Origin: Winogradskyella ursingii
GTDB lineage: Bacteria; Bacteroidota; Bacteroidia; Flavobacteriales; Flavobacteriaceae
NCBI RefSeq assembly: GCF_013403975.1
Contig: NZ_JABFDH010000006.1
Coordinates: 217,767 to 281,766 of the forward strand
Length of the DNA stretch: 64,000 nt
Reading direction: 5' to 3'
The notes under the pieces are model-generated. The model was given only the letters and a program-made list of their open reading frames with translations. It had not been told where the DNA came from and did no database searches. This document shows positions 45,003 to 55,035 of this stretch, in pieces; position 1 is the first letter of the stretch; each line of letters starts with the position of its first letter. The translations under genes and the position numbers were made by a program.

Positions 45003-47456
45003 ATGGGAAAAAGAAATTTTATAAGTCTTGACAGTTTGTCATTTCAGGAGTTTGATGAAAATTCAGAATTAATTCCTTTAATGACACCAGAAGATGAAGA
45101 ACAGATTAATAACGAATCTTTACCAGAATCCTTACCGATTTTGCCTTTAAGGAATACCGTTCTATTTCCTGGCGTTGTAATACCGATTACCGCTGGGCGA
45201 GATGCATCAATTAAATTAATAAATGATGCCAATAAAGGCGGTAAAGTTGTGGGAGTGGTTTCACAAAAGGATGAATCTGTTGAAAATCCAACAGAAAAAG
45301 ATATCTACAAAACCGGTACAGTAGCAAGAATCTTGAAAGTACTTAAAATGCCAGATGGTAACACAACAGTTATTATCCAAGGTAAAAAACGTTTTGAGAT
45401 TACTGAAATTGTTTCAGAAGAACCATACTTAACTGCAAAAATCGCGGATATTCCTGAAGCTAAACCTGCTCCAGACAATGAGGAATTCCGAGCAATAATC
45501 GATTCAATTAAAGACCTTTCGTTAGATATTATAAAGGAAAGTCCAAACATCCCAACAGAGGCTTCCTTTGCGATTAAGAATATTGAAAGTAATTCGTTTT
45601 TAGTCAATTTTGTATCCTCCAATATGAATCTTAAAGTGGAGGAGAAGCAAGAATTATTAAATATTAATGACCTTAAGGAACGTGCGCTTCAAACCTTAAA
45701 ATACATGAATCTCGAATATCAAAAGCTAGAGCTTAAAAACGATATTCAGTCTAAGGTTCAGAGTGACATGAACCAGCAGCAGCGTGAGTATTTCTTGCAC
45801 CAACAGATGAAAACCATACAAGAAGAACTTGGTGGAGGTGTGTCTTCTGGAGAGGAAATTGAGGACATGAAAACTCGAGCCAAGAAGAAAAAATGGGATA
45901 AAAAAATAAAGAAGCATTTTGACAAGGAATTGGCTAAGATGCAGCGCATGAATCCGCAAGTAGCAGAATATTCCATTCAACGTAATTACTTAGATCTTTT
46001 TTTGGATTTACCTTGGAATGAATTCAGTAAGGATAAGTTTGATTTAAAGCGTGCAATGAAGATTTTGGATCGTGACCACTTTGGTCTCGATGACGTTAAA
46101 AAGCGAATCATAGAATATTTAGCCGTGCTAAAACTTCGTAATGATATGAAGTCTCCAATACTTTGTCTTTATGGACCTCCAGGTGTTGGTAAAACTTCTT
46201 TAGGAAAATCTATTGCAGAAGCGTTGGGTAGAGAATACGTGCGTATTTCATTAGGTGGATTACGTGATGAAGCGGAAATCAGAGGACATAGAAAAACCTA
46301 TATCGGTGCAATGCCAGGTAGGATCATTCAAAGTTTAAAAAAGGCAGGAACATCTAATCCTGTATTTGTTTTGGATGAAATTGATAAACTTTCTACTGGT
46401 AATCAAGGTGATCCTTCTTCTGCTATGTTAGAAGTATTGGATCCAGAGCAAAATAATGAGTTTTACGATAACTTTTTGGAAATGGGTTATGACCTTTCTA
46501 AGGTCATGTTTATTGCAACTTCTAACAGTTTAAATACCATACAGCCTGCACTGCGTGACCGTATGGAAATCATAAATGTAACTGGTTATACGATTGAAGA
46601 AAAGGTTGAAATTGCCAAGCGCCATTTATTGCCGAAACAATTAAAAGAACATGGGCTTGATAATACATCGTTAAAAATTGCAAAACCACAATTAGAGAAA
46701 ATTGTAGAAGGTTACACACGCGAATCTGGAGTAAGAGGTTTGGAAAAACAAATTGCAAAAATGGTGCGATATGCTGCCAAAAATATTGCGATGGATGAAG
46801 AATACAATATCAAGATATCAAACGATGATGTTGTTGAAGTCTTGGGGAGTCCAAAATTAGAGCGTGATAAATACGAAAATAACGATGTTGCTGGTGTGGT
46901 GACTGGATTGGCTTGGACAAAAGTAGGTGGTGATATTCTTTTCATTGAGTCCATATTATCGAAAGGAAAAGGGAATCTTACCATCACTGGCAATTTGGGT
47001 AAGGTGATGAAGGAATCTGCGACCATTGCGATGGAATATATCAAATCTAATGCAGATGAATTTGGTATAAATCCAGAGGTATTAGAAAAATACAATGTAC
47101 ACATCCATGTACCAGAAGGTGCCACACCAAAGGATGGCCCAAGTGCAGGTGTGACGATGTTAACTTCTTTAGTATCTTTGTTTACACAGCGTAAAGTGAA
47201 AAAGAGTATCGCTATGACAGGTGAAATTACCTTGCGTGGTAAAGTATTACCTGTGGGCGGAATTAAAGAAAAAATATTAGCGGCAAAGCGTGCGCGAATT
47301 AAGGAAATACTACTTTGCGAAGAAAATAAAAGGGATATTGACGAAATTAAACCAGAATATTTAAAGGGTTTAACCTTCCATTACGTAAAGGATATGAGTG
47401 ATGTGTTAAAGATTGCCATTACAAAACAAAAAGTAAAAAATGCTAAAAATCTATAG
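45003..47456 (+). CDS. lon: ATP-dependent endopeptidase La (Lon)
   Basis: An 817-residue AAA+ serine protease that degrades misfolded and regulatory proteins. N-terminal LAN domain (about 40-240, [19 protein letters not shown]), AAA+ module with Walker [13 protein letters not shown] (about 389) and Walker [10 protein letters not shown], and the C-terminal protease domain with the catalytic Ser in PKDGPSAGV (about 711) and Lys in [13 protein letters not shown] (about 754). Typical Lon A length. The following LysM gene starts 17 bases before its stop. Confidence 0.95.
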   Translation: MGKRNFISLDSLSFQEFDENSELIPLMTPEDEEQINNESLPESLPILPLRNTVLFPGVVIPITAGRDASIKLINDANKGGKVVGVVSQKDESVENPTEKDIYKTGTVARILKVLKMPDGNTTVIIQGKKRFEITEIVSEEPYLTAKIADIPEAKPAPDNEEFRAIIDSIKDLSLDIIKESPNIPTEASFAIKNIESNSFLVNFVSSNMNLKVEEKQELLNINDLKERALQTLKYMNLEYQKLELKNDIQSKVQSDMNQQQREYFLHQQMKTIQEELGGGVSSGEEIEDMKTRAKKKKWDKKIKKHFDKELAKMQRMNPQVAEYSIQRNYLDLFLDLPWNEFSKDKFDLKRAMKILDRDHFGLDDVKKRIIEYLAVLKLRNDMKSPILCLYGPPGVGKTSLGKSIAEALGREYVRISLGGLRDEAEIRGHRKTYIGAMPGRIIQSLKKAGTSNPVFVLDEIDKLSTGNQGDPSSAMLEVLDPEQNNEFYDNFLEMGYDLSKVMFIATSNSLNTIQPALRDRMEIINVTGYTIEEKVEIAKRHLLPKQLKEHGLDNTSLKIAKPQLEKIVEGYTRESGVRGLEKQIAKMVRYAAKNIAMDEEYNIKISNDDVVEVLGSPKLERDKYENNDVAGVVTGLAWTKVGGDILFIESILSKGKGNLTITGNLGKVMKESATIAMEYIKSNADEFGINPEVLEKYNVHIHVPEGATPKDGPSAGVTMLTSLVSLFTQRKVKKSIAMTGEITLRGKVLPVGGIKEKILAAKRARIKEILLCEENKRDIDEIKPEYLKGLTFHYVKDMSDVLKIAITKQKVKNAKNL

Positions 47457-48204
47457 AATATCAGTTGTTGTTTTGTGTCTGTTCGCTTACAGCGCTATGG
47501 CACAAAACAATGCTAATTACAAAGATGTTCTATTGGACGGCAAACCTGCCAGGCTTAATTTGGTTACTGGAGAGATTGTTCTAAAAGATGTTAAAGACGC
47601 GGGCATTTCCGATACTTTAAGAGTTTTACGTCCTGAAATTAAGGATGGTCAAAGTGTTCTAAACGCCTTAAATACAAATGCTTTGGTTAGTGAAAACCAA
47701 AAATTTCATATCGTCAAGGAAGGGGAAAGGCTGTCTGATATTTCTCAGCGTTACAACATTTCATTAAACAGGTTGAGAGCATTAAATTCTTTGGAAACCA
47801 CATTAATTGAAGAAAATCAAGTACTGCGCATTAGCGATTTTAGCGATGATAATTTGATAGAAAAAAATGAATCAAGTTCGGTTCAGCAAAAAGGCAATTT
47901 AACATATCATACAATTTCAAAAGGCGAAACACTTTATAGTTTGTCTAAGCGTTTTGGGATTGAGGTTGAAGATTTAAAACGAATTAACAATCTAAATTCA
48001 AATATCATAAAAGTCGGTCAAAAATTATCAATTGATAAAAATGCTATAAAAACTTTTAAAAGCCCATCAGTCTGGACGGTTTCCAGAGGTGATACACTAT
48101 TTAGTATTGCTAGAAGAAATAACACTAAAATAGCCGATTTAAAAAGACTGAATAATCTTACCAGCGACCTGATAAAAGAGGGGCAGATACTAAAGTTAAA
48201 ATAG
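47440..48204 (+). CDS. Exported protein with three LysM domains
   Basis: A 254-residue protein with a signal peptide ([22 protein letters not shown], cleavage after AQ). Three LysM repeats: [19 protein letters not shown] (about 90-133), [19 protein letters not shown] (about 155-200) and [18 protein letters not shown] (about 208-254). LysM domains bind peptidoglycan N-acetylglucosamine. There is no catalytic domain, so it probably acts as a scaffold or anchoring factor. Its start lies within the last 17 bases of lon, in a different frame, indicating translational coupling; a shared stress-related role is possible. Confidence 0.85.
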   Translation: MLKIYRISVVVLCLFAYSAMAQNNANYKDVLLDGKPARLNLVTGEIVLKDVKDAGISDTLRVLRPEIKDGQSVLNALNTNALVSENQKFHIVKEGERLSDISQRYNISLNRLRALNSLETTLIEENQVLRISDFSDDNLIEKNESSSVQQKGNLTYHTISKGETLYSLSKRFGIEVEDLKRINNLNSNIIKVGQKLSIDKNAIKTFKSPSVWTVSRGDTLFSIARRNNTKIADLKRLNNLTSDLIKEGQILKLK

Positions 48205-48276
48205 AAACTTTCCACCATCAAAAATAAAGATCTTACAGCATCGTTATAAGATAGATTTAGTTACTTTGCAAAATCT

Positions 48277-49308
48277 ATGATAAAGAGGATTACCAACTTA
48301 TTTGTTCTATTGTTGGCATTGCCATTGTTTGCACAACTAGGTGGCGAATCTACTTATCAATTCCTCAATTTGGTTTCGTCACCTAGACAAGCCGCTTTAG
48401 GAGGTAAAATCATCACAAATTTTGATCACGATGTTACTGATGCTTTATACAATCCTGCTTCCATCAATTACCAAATGCACAATCAATTAGCTGTAAACTA
48501 TTCTAGTTATTTAGGTGGTATAAGTTATGGTACAGCAGCTTATGCTTATACTTGGGATAGGCATTTGCAGACTTTTCATTTTGGTGTTACTTACATTAAT
48601 TATGGATCTTTTGATGGTTATGACCTTCAGGGAAATTCTACTGGTACATTCACAGGAAACGAAGCTGCAGTTTCTGCTGGTTATAATTACAATATTCCTT
48701 TTTCAGATTTCTATGTAGGTGCCAATTTAAAAATTATCACCTCCCTTTTAGAACAATACAATTCTGTTGGTGGCGCATTGGATTTCGGAATTATGTATAT
48801 TAACGAAGATATTGATTTTAACGCAGCTGTTACGGTTAGAAATTTAGGTACACAATTCAGTACATACGCTGGCCAGAACGAAACGTTACCTTTCGAAGTA
48901 AATTTTGGAATGTCACAAACTTTAGAAAATATTAATTTACGTTGGCATTTAACGTTAGATAATTTGCAGCAATGGCCAATTGGCGTTTCTAATCCTGCTC
49001 GAGCCACTACGGATCTAGACGGCAACCAGACCGAAGAAAAGGTAAGTTTTTTTAATCAAGCTCTGCGTCATTTAATTTTAGGTGCAGAACTTTGGCCAGA
49101 CCGTGGATTTAATCTTAGAGTTGGTTATAATTTTAGGCGAGCGGAGGAATTGCGTATTGTCGATCAAAGGAATTTTTCAGGTCTTTCGGTGGGTGTTGGG
49201 ATTAAAATGAATAAATTGCGCTTTAGCTATACGCATGCCAGATATACCAGTGCGTCTAACACGAGTTTTCTGGGGCTTCAAATAGATTTAGATGGTAGAA
49301 GGAGATAA
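48277..49308 (+). CDS. porQ: Type IX secretion system protein PorQ
   Basis: A 343-residue outer membrane beta-barrel of the PorV/FadL-like superfamily with signal peptide ending LFAQL. The N-terminal QFLNLVSSPRQAALGGKII, TDALYNPASINYQMHNQL and YGTAAYAYTWDR motifs match PorQ, a T9SS component that acts with the attachment complex for surface anchoring of cargo. It overlaps the cmk start by 17 bases, an arrangement common in flavobacteria. Its T9SS role fits the cargo genes elsewhere in the window. Confidence 0.88.
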   Translation: MIKRITNLFVLLLALPLFAQLGGESTYQFLNLVSSPRQAALGGKIITNFDHDVTDALYNPASINYQMHNQLAVNYSSYLGGISYGTAAYAYTWDRHLQTFHFGVTYINYGSFDGYDLQGNSTGTFTGNEAAVSAGYNYNIPFSDFYVGANLKIITSLLEQYNSVGGALDFGIMYINEDIDFNAAVTVRNLGTQFSTYAGQNETLPFEVNFGMSQTLENINLRWHLTLDNLQQWPIGVSNPARATTDLDGNQTEEKVSFFNQALRHLILGAELWPDRGFNLRVGYNFRRAEELRIVDQRNFSGLSVGVGIKMNKLRFSYTHARYTSASNTSFLGLQIDLDGRRR

Positions 49309-50026
49309 TAACAAAAAAGTACCGGACAATAAAATAACCATTGCTATAGACGGGTTTTCGTCAACGGGGAAAAGTACCATAGCAAAGCAATTGGCAAAAG
49401 CATTAAATTATATTTATGTAGATACGGGTGCCATGTACAGAGCTGTTACATATTTTGCGTTAAAACAAAATTATATTGGCGCGGAATTTTTTAAGATTGA
49501 AAAACTAATTGAAAATTTAGATCAAATTCAAATCACCTTCAAATTCAATAATAATCTTGGTTTTGCCGAAGTTTACTTAAATGGTGAAAATATAGAGTCT
49601 GATATAAGAACTTTAGAAGTATCTAAGTACGTCAGTCCTGTTGCAGCAATTTCTGAAGTGAGATCCAAATTAGTAGAACAGCAGAAACTCATGGGTAAGG
49701 ACAAAGGAATTGTAATGGATGGAAGGGATATTGGTACTGTTGTCTTTCCTGATGCTGACCTAAAAATTTTCATGACTGCGTCTGCAGAGACTAGAGCAAT
49801 GCGTCGTTACAAAGAATTGTTGGAGCGAGGTCATAATTTAAATTATAACGATGTACTGGAAAATGTAACCACGAGAGACCGTATAGATTCAACAAGAAAG
49901 GATTCGCCTTTGATGAAAGCTGAAGACGCGATTGAAATCGACAATTCTGATTTGACAATAGCTGAACAGTTGACAACGCTTTTAAAACTTTCTAAAGAAG
50001 TAATCGAAAAAGCAACTACAGATTAA
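49292..50026 (+). CDS. cmk: (d)CMP kinase
   Basis: A 244-residue cytidylate kinase that phosphorylates CMP and dCMP. P-loop IAIDGFSSTGKSTIAKQLA (about 16-34), DTGAMYRAVTYFAL, VVMDGRDIGTVVFPDADLK and the LID-region RRYKELLERG are characteristic. The ATG at 49292 lies inside the end of porQ; a GGAG just after it does not precede any other acceptable start codon, so this start is kept. cmk-rpsA adjacency is common in bacteria, here interrupted by two small genes. Confidence 0.92.
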   Translation: MVEGDNNKKVPDNKITIAIDGFSSTGKSTIAKQLAKALNYIYVDTGAMYRAVTYFALKQNYIGAEFFKIEKLIENLDQIQITFKFNNNLGFAEVYLNGENIESDIRTLEVSKYVSPVAAISEVRSKLVEQQKLMGKDKGIVMDGRDIGTVVFPDADLKIFMTASAETRAMRRYKELLERGHNLNYNDVLENVTTRDRIDSTRKDSPLMKAEDAIEIDNSDLTIAEQLTTLLKLSKEVIEKATTD

Positions 50027-50068
50027 TTATAATAATTGCTGCAGTTGCTTCGTTATTTATTTTAGACC

Positions 50069-50674
50069 TTATTGACGTTCTGCAGTGCCATCTTCGTCTC
50101 TTAGTAATCTTCCTTGGCCATTCTCTAAAAGTCCTTCAATACTATTATTATCAAGCATAATTAATGCTTCTTGTGCGTTGGTTATGCCGTTTTCAGTCAC
50201 ATCTCCTGAAAATGCGTATAACAAAGTTGCGACGCCACCCTGTACCGTTACACCTAACTTGGCATAAGCCGAAAAACTATTGCCATTCCCTGAATAAAAA
50301 GTGTTAGTGACAGCTTCAGATTGAGAAGCGGTGCCTTGAGCAGTTCTTAATGTGAATTGTCTTTCATCCGGAATTAAATTAGAAAATTCTGCTTCAAAAT
50401 TTAAAAATTGCGTCCCAATAGCAAAGTCTTCAGGAACGTTTGTTGCTAATAAAACAATAGGTTCATAAAGAAATTTCCCTTCGATATTTGGTGAGTCTTC
50501 CCCATCGTTAAAGTTAAAACCTAATTCTTCTAGCGTTGCAATTAAATCTGCTGTAACAAAGTTCTCTACCTGTTGTCTAATATCTTCTTCGTCAGAAGAA
50601 TTGTCATCGTCTTTGCTACAGGAAAAAGATAAAACTAAAAGTAAAAAGAATCCTAAAAATTTAATTGATTTCAT
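50069..50674 (-). CDS. Putative lipoprotein, function unknown
   Basis: A protein of about 201 residues. I start at the ATG at 50674 (MKSIKFLGFFLLLVLSFSC then SKDDDNSSDEED), which gives a normal lipoprotein leader; the longer frame would add 19 residues with no signal logic. The mature part begins with an acidic Ser/Asp stretch and is mixed alpha/beta, with QVENFVTADLIATLEELGF. No family recognised. It is convergent with cmk and follows the terminator of the BON-LysM gene, so is transcribed separately. Confidence 0.7.
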   Translation of the reverse strand: MKSIKFLGFFLLLVLSFSCSKDDDNSSDEEDIRQQVENFVTADLIATLEELGFNFNDGEDSPNIEGKFLYEPIVLLATNVPEDFAIGTQFLNFEAEFSNLIPDERQFTLRTAQGTASQSEAVTNTFYSGNGNSFSAYAKLGVTVQGGVATLLYAFSGDVTENGITNAQEALIMLDNNSIEGLLENGQGRLLRDEDGTAERQ

Positions 50675-50734
50675 AACGTGTGTTTTATTGGTTTGTATAA
50701 GCACATCGAATTCAATTAAAATTGTCATCATAAA

Positions 50735-50766
50735 AAAAGTGGTAAACGGAAACGTTTACCACTTTT
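50735..50766 (-). terminator. Intrinsic terminator of the BON-LysM gene
   Basis: AAAAGTGGTAAACG pairs with CGTTTACCACTTTT around a GAAA loop; the A-run on the left becomes a T-run on the minus strand, just beyond the stop at 50794. Confidence 0.85.
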
Positions 50767-50793
50767 CTTAAAATTTAATTATTTTATCAATGA

Positions 50794-51174
50794 TTAATCA
50801 TTCGGTATAATCAATTCTTGTCCTGGATGAATTAAATCAGGATTCTTAAGAATATCTGTATTTGCTTGATATATTTTCTGATATTTTGAAGGTTCTCCAT
50901 AGTATTGCTTAGCAATTTTACCAAGAGTCTCACCAGACTTTACAGTGTGTCTTGCATATACGGAAGAATCTGCAACTTTAATATCTGCCATGATATCAGA
51001 TGGATTTTCACCACCGATTCTTTTAATTTCGTCCCATAACAAATCCTTTTCGTATTGTGTGCTCGCTGTACCCCAAACTTTAAGTTTTCCGTCTTCTACC
51101 TTAACGTCACCGTCTTTCATATTCAACTTCTGTCCTAAATCAAGAACATCTTGATATTTAGCTTTAACCATCAT
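50794..51174 (-). CDS. BON-LysM protein (YgaU/Kbp-like)
   Basis: A 126-residue protein without signal peptide. It has a BON-like N-terminal domain (about 5-65) and one LysM domain (YARHTVKSGETLGKIAKQYYGE, about 75-125), ending LIIPND. The pair matches E. coli YgaU/Kbp, a cytoplasmic potassium-binding protein; the LysM here may therefore bind a ligand other than peptidoglycan. It is monocistronic, terminated by a strong hairpin, and divergent from rpsA. Confidence 0.8.
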   Translation of the reverse strand: MMVKAKYQDVLDLGQKLNMKDGDVKVEDGKLKVWGTASTQYEKDLLWDEIKRIGGENPSDIMADIKVADSSVYARHTVKSGETLGKIAKQYYGEPSKYQKIYQANTDILKNPDLIHPGQELIIPND

Positions 51175-51297
51175 TTCAATTTTTAAGTGTTAGTAATATC
51201 GTAAATATATTAATTAATACCCAATATGTTAAAATTTGAATTGATTTTTACAACAATTTAACCAAATGATTCACAGTGATTTGTTTCAAATATTTAT

Positions 51298-51328
51298 TTG
51301 GTAAAATTCTAATAATATTGTACTTTTG
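51298..51328 (+). promoter_or_regulatory. Promoter of rpsA with an approximately 115-base leader
   Basis: TTG (51298-51300), a 20-base spacer and TACTTTTG (51321-51328) match the flavobacterial consensus. Transcription starting near 51333 leaves a long, purine-rich untranslated leader before rpsA, where ribosomal-protein autoregulation could act; no clear hairpin is visible. Confidence 0.65.
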
Positions 51329-51448
51329 CACACCTTTTTGGCGGTTAAAGAAAATCGAAGAGGAAACGAAAAAAACAAAAAAACCTTCTACAGCTTGCTC
51401 CGCATCATTTTCTGATAAGTTAGTAGAATACAAATTTTAATTCAGCAC

Positions 51449-53293
51449 ATGTCTGAAAAAGAAACAAAACAAGCCGAAGTTGAAGCAACTGAAGCAAATG
51501 AAACAGCTACGGCTGTTGCACCTCATGTAAGTGAAGCGCAAAAAAATCCAGAAAAATTCTTAGAGGAGTTCGATTGGCACAATTACGAAGAAGGAATTGA
51601 GCAAGTTGAAGACAAAAAACTTGAGGAATTTGAAAAATTAGTATCTGAGAATTTCGTCGACACTTTGGACGATGAAGTAGTAGAAGGTGAAGTAATTCAT
51701 ATTTCTGATAGAGATGCTATTATTGACATTAATGCAAAGTCTGAAGGGGTAATCTCTCTTAACGAGTTCCGTTACAACCCAGATCTTAAAGTTGGTGACA
51801 AAGTAGAAGTATTAATTGATGTACGTGAAGATGCGACAGGTCAATTGGTATTGTCTCACAGAAAAGCTAGAGTAATCAAAGCTTGGGATCGTGTAAACAA
51901 TGCACATGATACTGGAGAAATCGTAAATGGTTTTGTAAAATGCAGAACTAAAGGTGGTATGATTGTAGATGTATTTGGTATAGAGGCTTTCTTACCAGGT
52001 TCTCAAATCGATGTGAAGCCTATTAGAGATTACGATCAGTACGTAAATAAAACTATGGAATTTAAAGTTGTGAAAATCAACCACGAATTCAAAAACATAG
52101 TTGTTTCTCATAAAGCTTTAATTGAAGCTGATATTGAAGAGCAAAAGAAAGAAATCATTGGCCAGTTAGAAAAAGGACAGGTATTAGAAGGTATTGTGAA
52201 GAACATTACTTCTTATGGTGTGTTTATCGATTTAGGTGGTGTAGATGGTTTAGTTCACATTACAGATTTATCTTGGTCTCGTATCAACCATCCTAATGAG
52301 ATCGTTGAGTTAGATCAGAAGTTAAATGTTGTAATCCTTGATTTTGATGAGAACAAATCGAGAATCCAATTAGGTCTTAAGCAATTGTCTAAGCATCCTT
52401 GGGAAGCTTTAGGCGAAGACTTAAAAGTGGGTGATAAAGTAAAAGGTAAAGTTGTTGTCATTGCTGATTACGGTGCGTTTGTAGAAGTAGAAGAAGGTGT
52501 AGAAGGATTGGTTCACGTTAGTGAAATGTCTTGGTCAACGCATTTACGTTCTGCACAAGATTTTGTATCTGTAGGAGACGAAATTGAGGCACAGGTATTG
52601 ACTTTGGATAGAGAAGATCGTAAAATGTCTCTTGGTATTAAGCAATTAACGCCAGATCCATGGACTGATATTACATCTAAATATCCTGTAGGTTCTAAGC
52701 ACACAGGTATTGTGCGTAACTTCACAAACTTTGGTGTATTTGTTGAATTAGAAGAAGGTATCGACGGATTAATTTATATCTCTGATTTATCTTGGACTAA
52801 GAAAATCAAGCATCCATCAGAATTCTGTAATGTTGGTGACAAGCTAGATGTTGTAGTTTTAGAATTGGATGTTGAAGGACGTAAATTATCTTTAGGTCAC
52901 AAACAAACTGAGGAAAACCCTTGGGACAAGTACGAAACTGAATTTGCTTTAGGAACTACTCATACAGCTGCCATTACCGAAATGGTAGACAAAGGAGCAA
53001 CAATCGATTTCAATGAAGATATTACGGCATTTGTACCGCAACGTCATCTTGAAAAAGAAGATGGTTCTAAACTTGAAAAAGGTGAAGAAGCAGAATTTAA
53101 GATCATTGAATTTAATAAAGAATTCAAGCGTGTTGTAGCATCGCATACAGCAGTATTTAGAGAAGAAGAAGCAAAAATCGTTAAGCAAGCTGTGAAAAAA
53201 CAGGAAGCTCAAGCGGCAGAAGCTAAGCCAACTTTAGGTGATGCAAATGATGCTTTACAAGCACTTAAAGATAAAATGGACGGGAAGAAATAG
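51449..53293 (+). CDS. rpsA: 30S ribosomal protein S1
   Basis: A 614-residue S1 protein with six S1/OB-fold domains: GEVIHISDRDAIIDI, GEIVNGFVKCRTKGG, LEGIVKNITSYGVFIDLGG, VKGKVVVIADYGAFVEVEE, HTGIVRNFTNFGVFVELEE and HTAAITEMVDKGATIDF. An acidic N-terminal tail of about 80 residues and an acidic/alanine-rich C-terminal tail are typical of Bacteroidota. It anchors mRNA to the 30S subunit, particularly relevant in a phylum where Shine-Dalgarno sites are often absent. Own promoter and terminator. Confidence 0.95.
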   Translation: MSEKETKQAEVEATEANETATAVAPHVSEAQKNPEKFLEEFDWHNYEEGIEQVEDKKLEEFEKLVSENFVDTLDDEVVEGEVIHISDRDAIIDINAKSEGVISLNEFRYNPDLKVGDKVEVLIDVREDATGQLVLSHRKARVIKAWDRVNNAHDTGEIVNGFVKCRTKGGMIVDVFGIEAFLPGSQIDVKPIRDYDQYVNKTMEFKVVKINHEFKNIVVSHKALIEADIEEQKKEIIGQLEKGQVLEGIVKNITSYGVFIDLGGVDGLVHITDLSWSRINHPNEIVELDQKLNVVILDFDENKSRIQLGLKQLSKHPWEALGEDLKVGDKVKGKVVVIADYGAFVEVEEGVEGLVHVSEMSWSTHLRSAQDFVSVGDEIEAQVLTLDREDRKMSLGIKQLTPDPWTDITSKYPVGSKHTGIVRNFTNFGVFVELEEGIDGLIYISDLSWTKKIKHPSEFCNVGDKLDVVVLELDVEGRKLSLGHKQTEENPWDKYETEFALGTTHTAAITEMVDKGATIDFNEDITAFVPQRHLEKEDGSKLEKGEEAEFKIIEFNKEFKRVVASHTAVFREEEAKIVKQAVKKQEAQAAEAKPTLGDANDALQALKDKMDGKK

Positions 53294-53353
53294 TAAATTT
53301 CTGATAGGGTCATCCCGATAGTTGTTGGGAAGATTTCTCATCCTATTATATTT

Positions 53354-53384
53354 AAAGCCTCTCGAGATTCGAGAGGCTTTTTTA
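53354..53384 (+). terminator. Intrinsic terminator of rpsA
   Basis: AAAGCCTCTCGA (53354-53365) pairs with TCGAGAGGCTTT around a 3-base loop, followed by T residues. Confidence 0.9.
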
Positions 53385-53422
53385 TTGCTTATTGTCTCGT
53401 ACCACCTTAGCGAGAAAAAACA

Positions 53423-53452
53423 TTGCAATCCACATTTTTTCATTTAACTTTG
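53423..53452 (+). promoter_or_regulatory. Promoter of the pyrR operon
   Basis: TTG (53423-53425), a 19-base spacer and TAACTTTG (53445-53452) match the consensus exactly; the expected start is about 20 bases before the pyrR ATG, leaving no room for an attenuator upstream of pyrR. Confidence 0.7.
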
Positions 53453-53477
53453 TAAACCAAATAAGTTTGGAAGCATA

Positions 53478-54017
53478 ATGAGTCAAAAAGTACTACTTAA
53501 CTCTAAGGAAGTCAACATCACGCTACACCGATTGGCTTGCCAACTTATTGAAAATCACGATGACTTTTCCGAAACTGTATTAGTTGGCATTCAACCAAGA
53601 GGCAAGTTTTTAGCCGACCGTTTATCGCAAATGCTATCCGAAGAATATAAAATTAAAAATATCCAACTCGGTCATTTGGATATTACTTTTTTCAGGGATG
53701 ATTTTAGACGAGGAGACAAACCTCTGGAAGCCAATACCACAATAATAAACTTCATTGTTGAAGATAAAAATGTCGTATTCATTGACGATGTTTTATATAC
53801 AGGTCGAAGTATACGATCGGCACTAACCGCAATTCAATCATTTGGAAGGCCAAAAAATGTAGAATTGTTAACATTGATAGACCGTCGTTTTAGTAGACAT
53901 CTACCCATACAACCTAATTATAGAGGGAGGCAGGTGGATGCAATAGACGAACAAAAAGTAAAAGTCAACTGGGTAGAGAATGAAGGTGAAGATGCAGTTT
54001 ATCTAGTGGATAGATAA
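53478..54017 (+). CDS. pyrR: Bifunctional pyrimidine regulator/uracil phosphoribosyltransferase PyrR
   Basis: A 179-residue PyrR homologue with the type I phosphoribosyltransferase fold. VLVGIQPRGKFLADRL, the PRPP loop NVVFIDDVLYTGRSIRSA (about 94-111) and LIDRRFSRHLPI match. In Bacillus it binds pyr mRNA when UMP is present and causes attenuation; here no typical binding hairpin is visible before pyrB, so its regulatory activity is uncertain. It is 85 bases upstream of pyrB. Confidence 0.9.
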   Translation: MSQKVLLNSKEVNITLHRLACQLIENHDDFSETVLVGIQPRGKFLADRLSQMLSEEYKIKNIQLGHLDITFFRDDFRRGDKPLEANTTIINFIVEDKNVVFIDDVLYTGRSIRSALTAIQSFGRPKNVELLTLIDRRFSRHLPIQPNYRGRQVDAIDEQKVKVNWVENEGEDAVYLVDR

Positions 54018-54052
54018 ATCAAGCTAGAATTGTAAATTGAAAATTCTAGTTG
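54018..54052. repeat. Hairpin between pyrR and pyrB
   Basis: TCAA-CTAGAATT pairs with AATTCTAG-TTGA (one bulged G) around a 10-base loop: twelve base pairs. There is no T-run, so it is not an intrinsic terminator; it might stabilise the processed mRNA, limit read-through or be a degenerate PyrR site. Confidence 0.55.
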
Positions 54053-54102
54053 AAAGGTGAAACGCTAAAGGCCATGAGCTAATAGTTAAAAGCTAAAGAA
54101 GA

Positions 54103-55032
54103 ATGAACGAACTGAGTGTAAATCACTTACTTGGAATTAAATATCTAAATAAAAAGGATATAGATCTTATTTTTGAAACTGCAGATCAGTTTAAAGAGGT
54201 CATTAACAGACCAATCAAAAAAGTGCCTTCTCTTAGAGATATTACCATCGCCAACCTTTTTTTTGAAAACTCTACTCGTACTAAACTTTCATTTGAGCTT
54301 GCTGAAAAACGACTCTCTGCAGACGTAATCAACTTTTCAGCATCTCAATCTTCAGTAAAAAAAGGAGAAACACTTATCGATACCGTAAATAATATCTTGT
54401 CTATGAAAGTGGATATGGTAATAATGCGCCATCCCAACCCTGGTGCAGGTGTATTTTTGTCTAAACATGTAAATGCAAGTATTATAAACGCTGGTGATGG
54501 TGCACACGAGCATCCTACACAAGCTTTATTGGATTCTTATTCTATTAGAGAAAAATTAAAAACAGTAAAAGGCAAAAATGTGGTGATTGTTGGAGATATT
54601 CTTCATAGTCGTGTGGCACTTTCAAATATTTACGCATTACAATTACAAGGTGCAAATGTGATGGTTTGTGGCCCTAAAACTCTGCTTCCAAAATACATTA
54701 AAGATTTAGGAGTAAAAGTTGAAACTAATTTAAGAAAGGCATTAGAATGGTGTGATGTAGCAAATATGCTTCGGGTTCAAAACGAACGAATGGATATTAG
54801 CTATTTTCCTTCCACTCGAGAATATACTCAGCAATTCGGAATTAATAAAGAACTGTTGGACAGTCTCAATAAAGAGATTGTAATCATGCATCCAGGACCA
54901 ATCAATAGAGGAGTGGAAATCACTAGTGATGTAGCAGACTCCAAACAATCTATTATTCTCAATCAGGTTGAAAATGGTGTAGCAGTTCGCATGGCAGTCA
55001 TATATTTGTTAGCGTCTAAAATAAAACAGTAA
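54103..55032 (+). CDS. pyrB: Aspartate carbamoyltransferase catalytic subunit
   Basis: A 309-residue ATCase that condenses carbamoyl phosphate and aspartate in pyrimidine synthesis. FFENSTRTKLSFELAEKRL (carbamoyl phosphate site), HEHPTQALLDSYSI and MHPGPINRGVEI are diagnostic. Length matches the class without a regulatory subunit gene, and no pyrI follows. Adjacent to pyrR, with the STAS-like gene starting four bases after the stop. Confidence 0.95.
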   Translation: MNELSVNHLLGIKYLNKKDIDLIFETADQFKEVINRPIKKVPSLRDITIANLFFENSTRTKLSFELAEKRLSADVINFSASQSSVKKGETLIDTVNNILSMKVDMVIMRHPNPGAGVFLSKHVNASIINAGDGAHEHPTQALLDSYSIREKLKTVKGKNVVIVGDILHSRVALSNIYALQLQGANVMVCGPKTLLPKYIKDLGVKVETNLRKALEWCDVANMLRVQNERMDISYFPSTREYTQQFGINKELLDSLNKEIVIMHPGPINRGVEITSDVADSKQSIILNQVENGVAVRMAVIYLLASKIKQ

Positions 55033-55035
55033 ATT

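Noticed and set aside
45726..45980. Overlapping antisense frames inside lon
   Set aside because: Shadows of the lon coding sequence, rich in phenylalanine and cysteine as expected from reverse complements of charged codons.
47440..47456. Frameshift or fusion between lon and the LysM gene
   Set aside because: Lon has its normal C-terminus and the LysM protein has its own signal peptide; the 17-base overlap is ordinary coupling.
51248..51433. Minus-strand 61-codon frame before rpsA
   Set aside because: It covers the rpsA promoter and leader, has no recognisable start region or homology features, and composition looks non-coding.
54018..54102. PyrR-dependent attenuator between pyrR and pyrB
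   Set aside because: A hairpin exists but has no T-run, no antiterminator alternative and no match to the PyrR-binding loop consensus.
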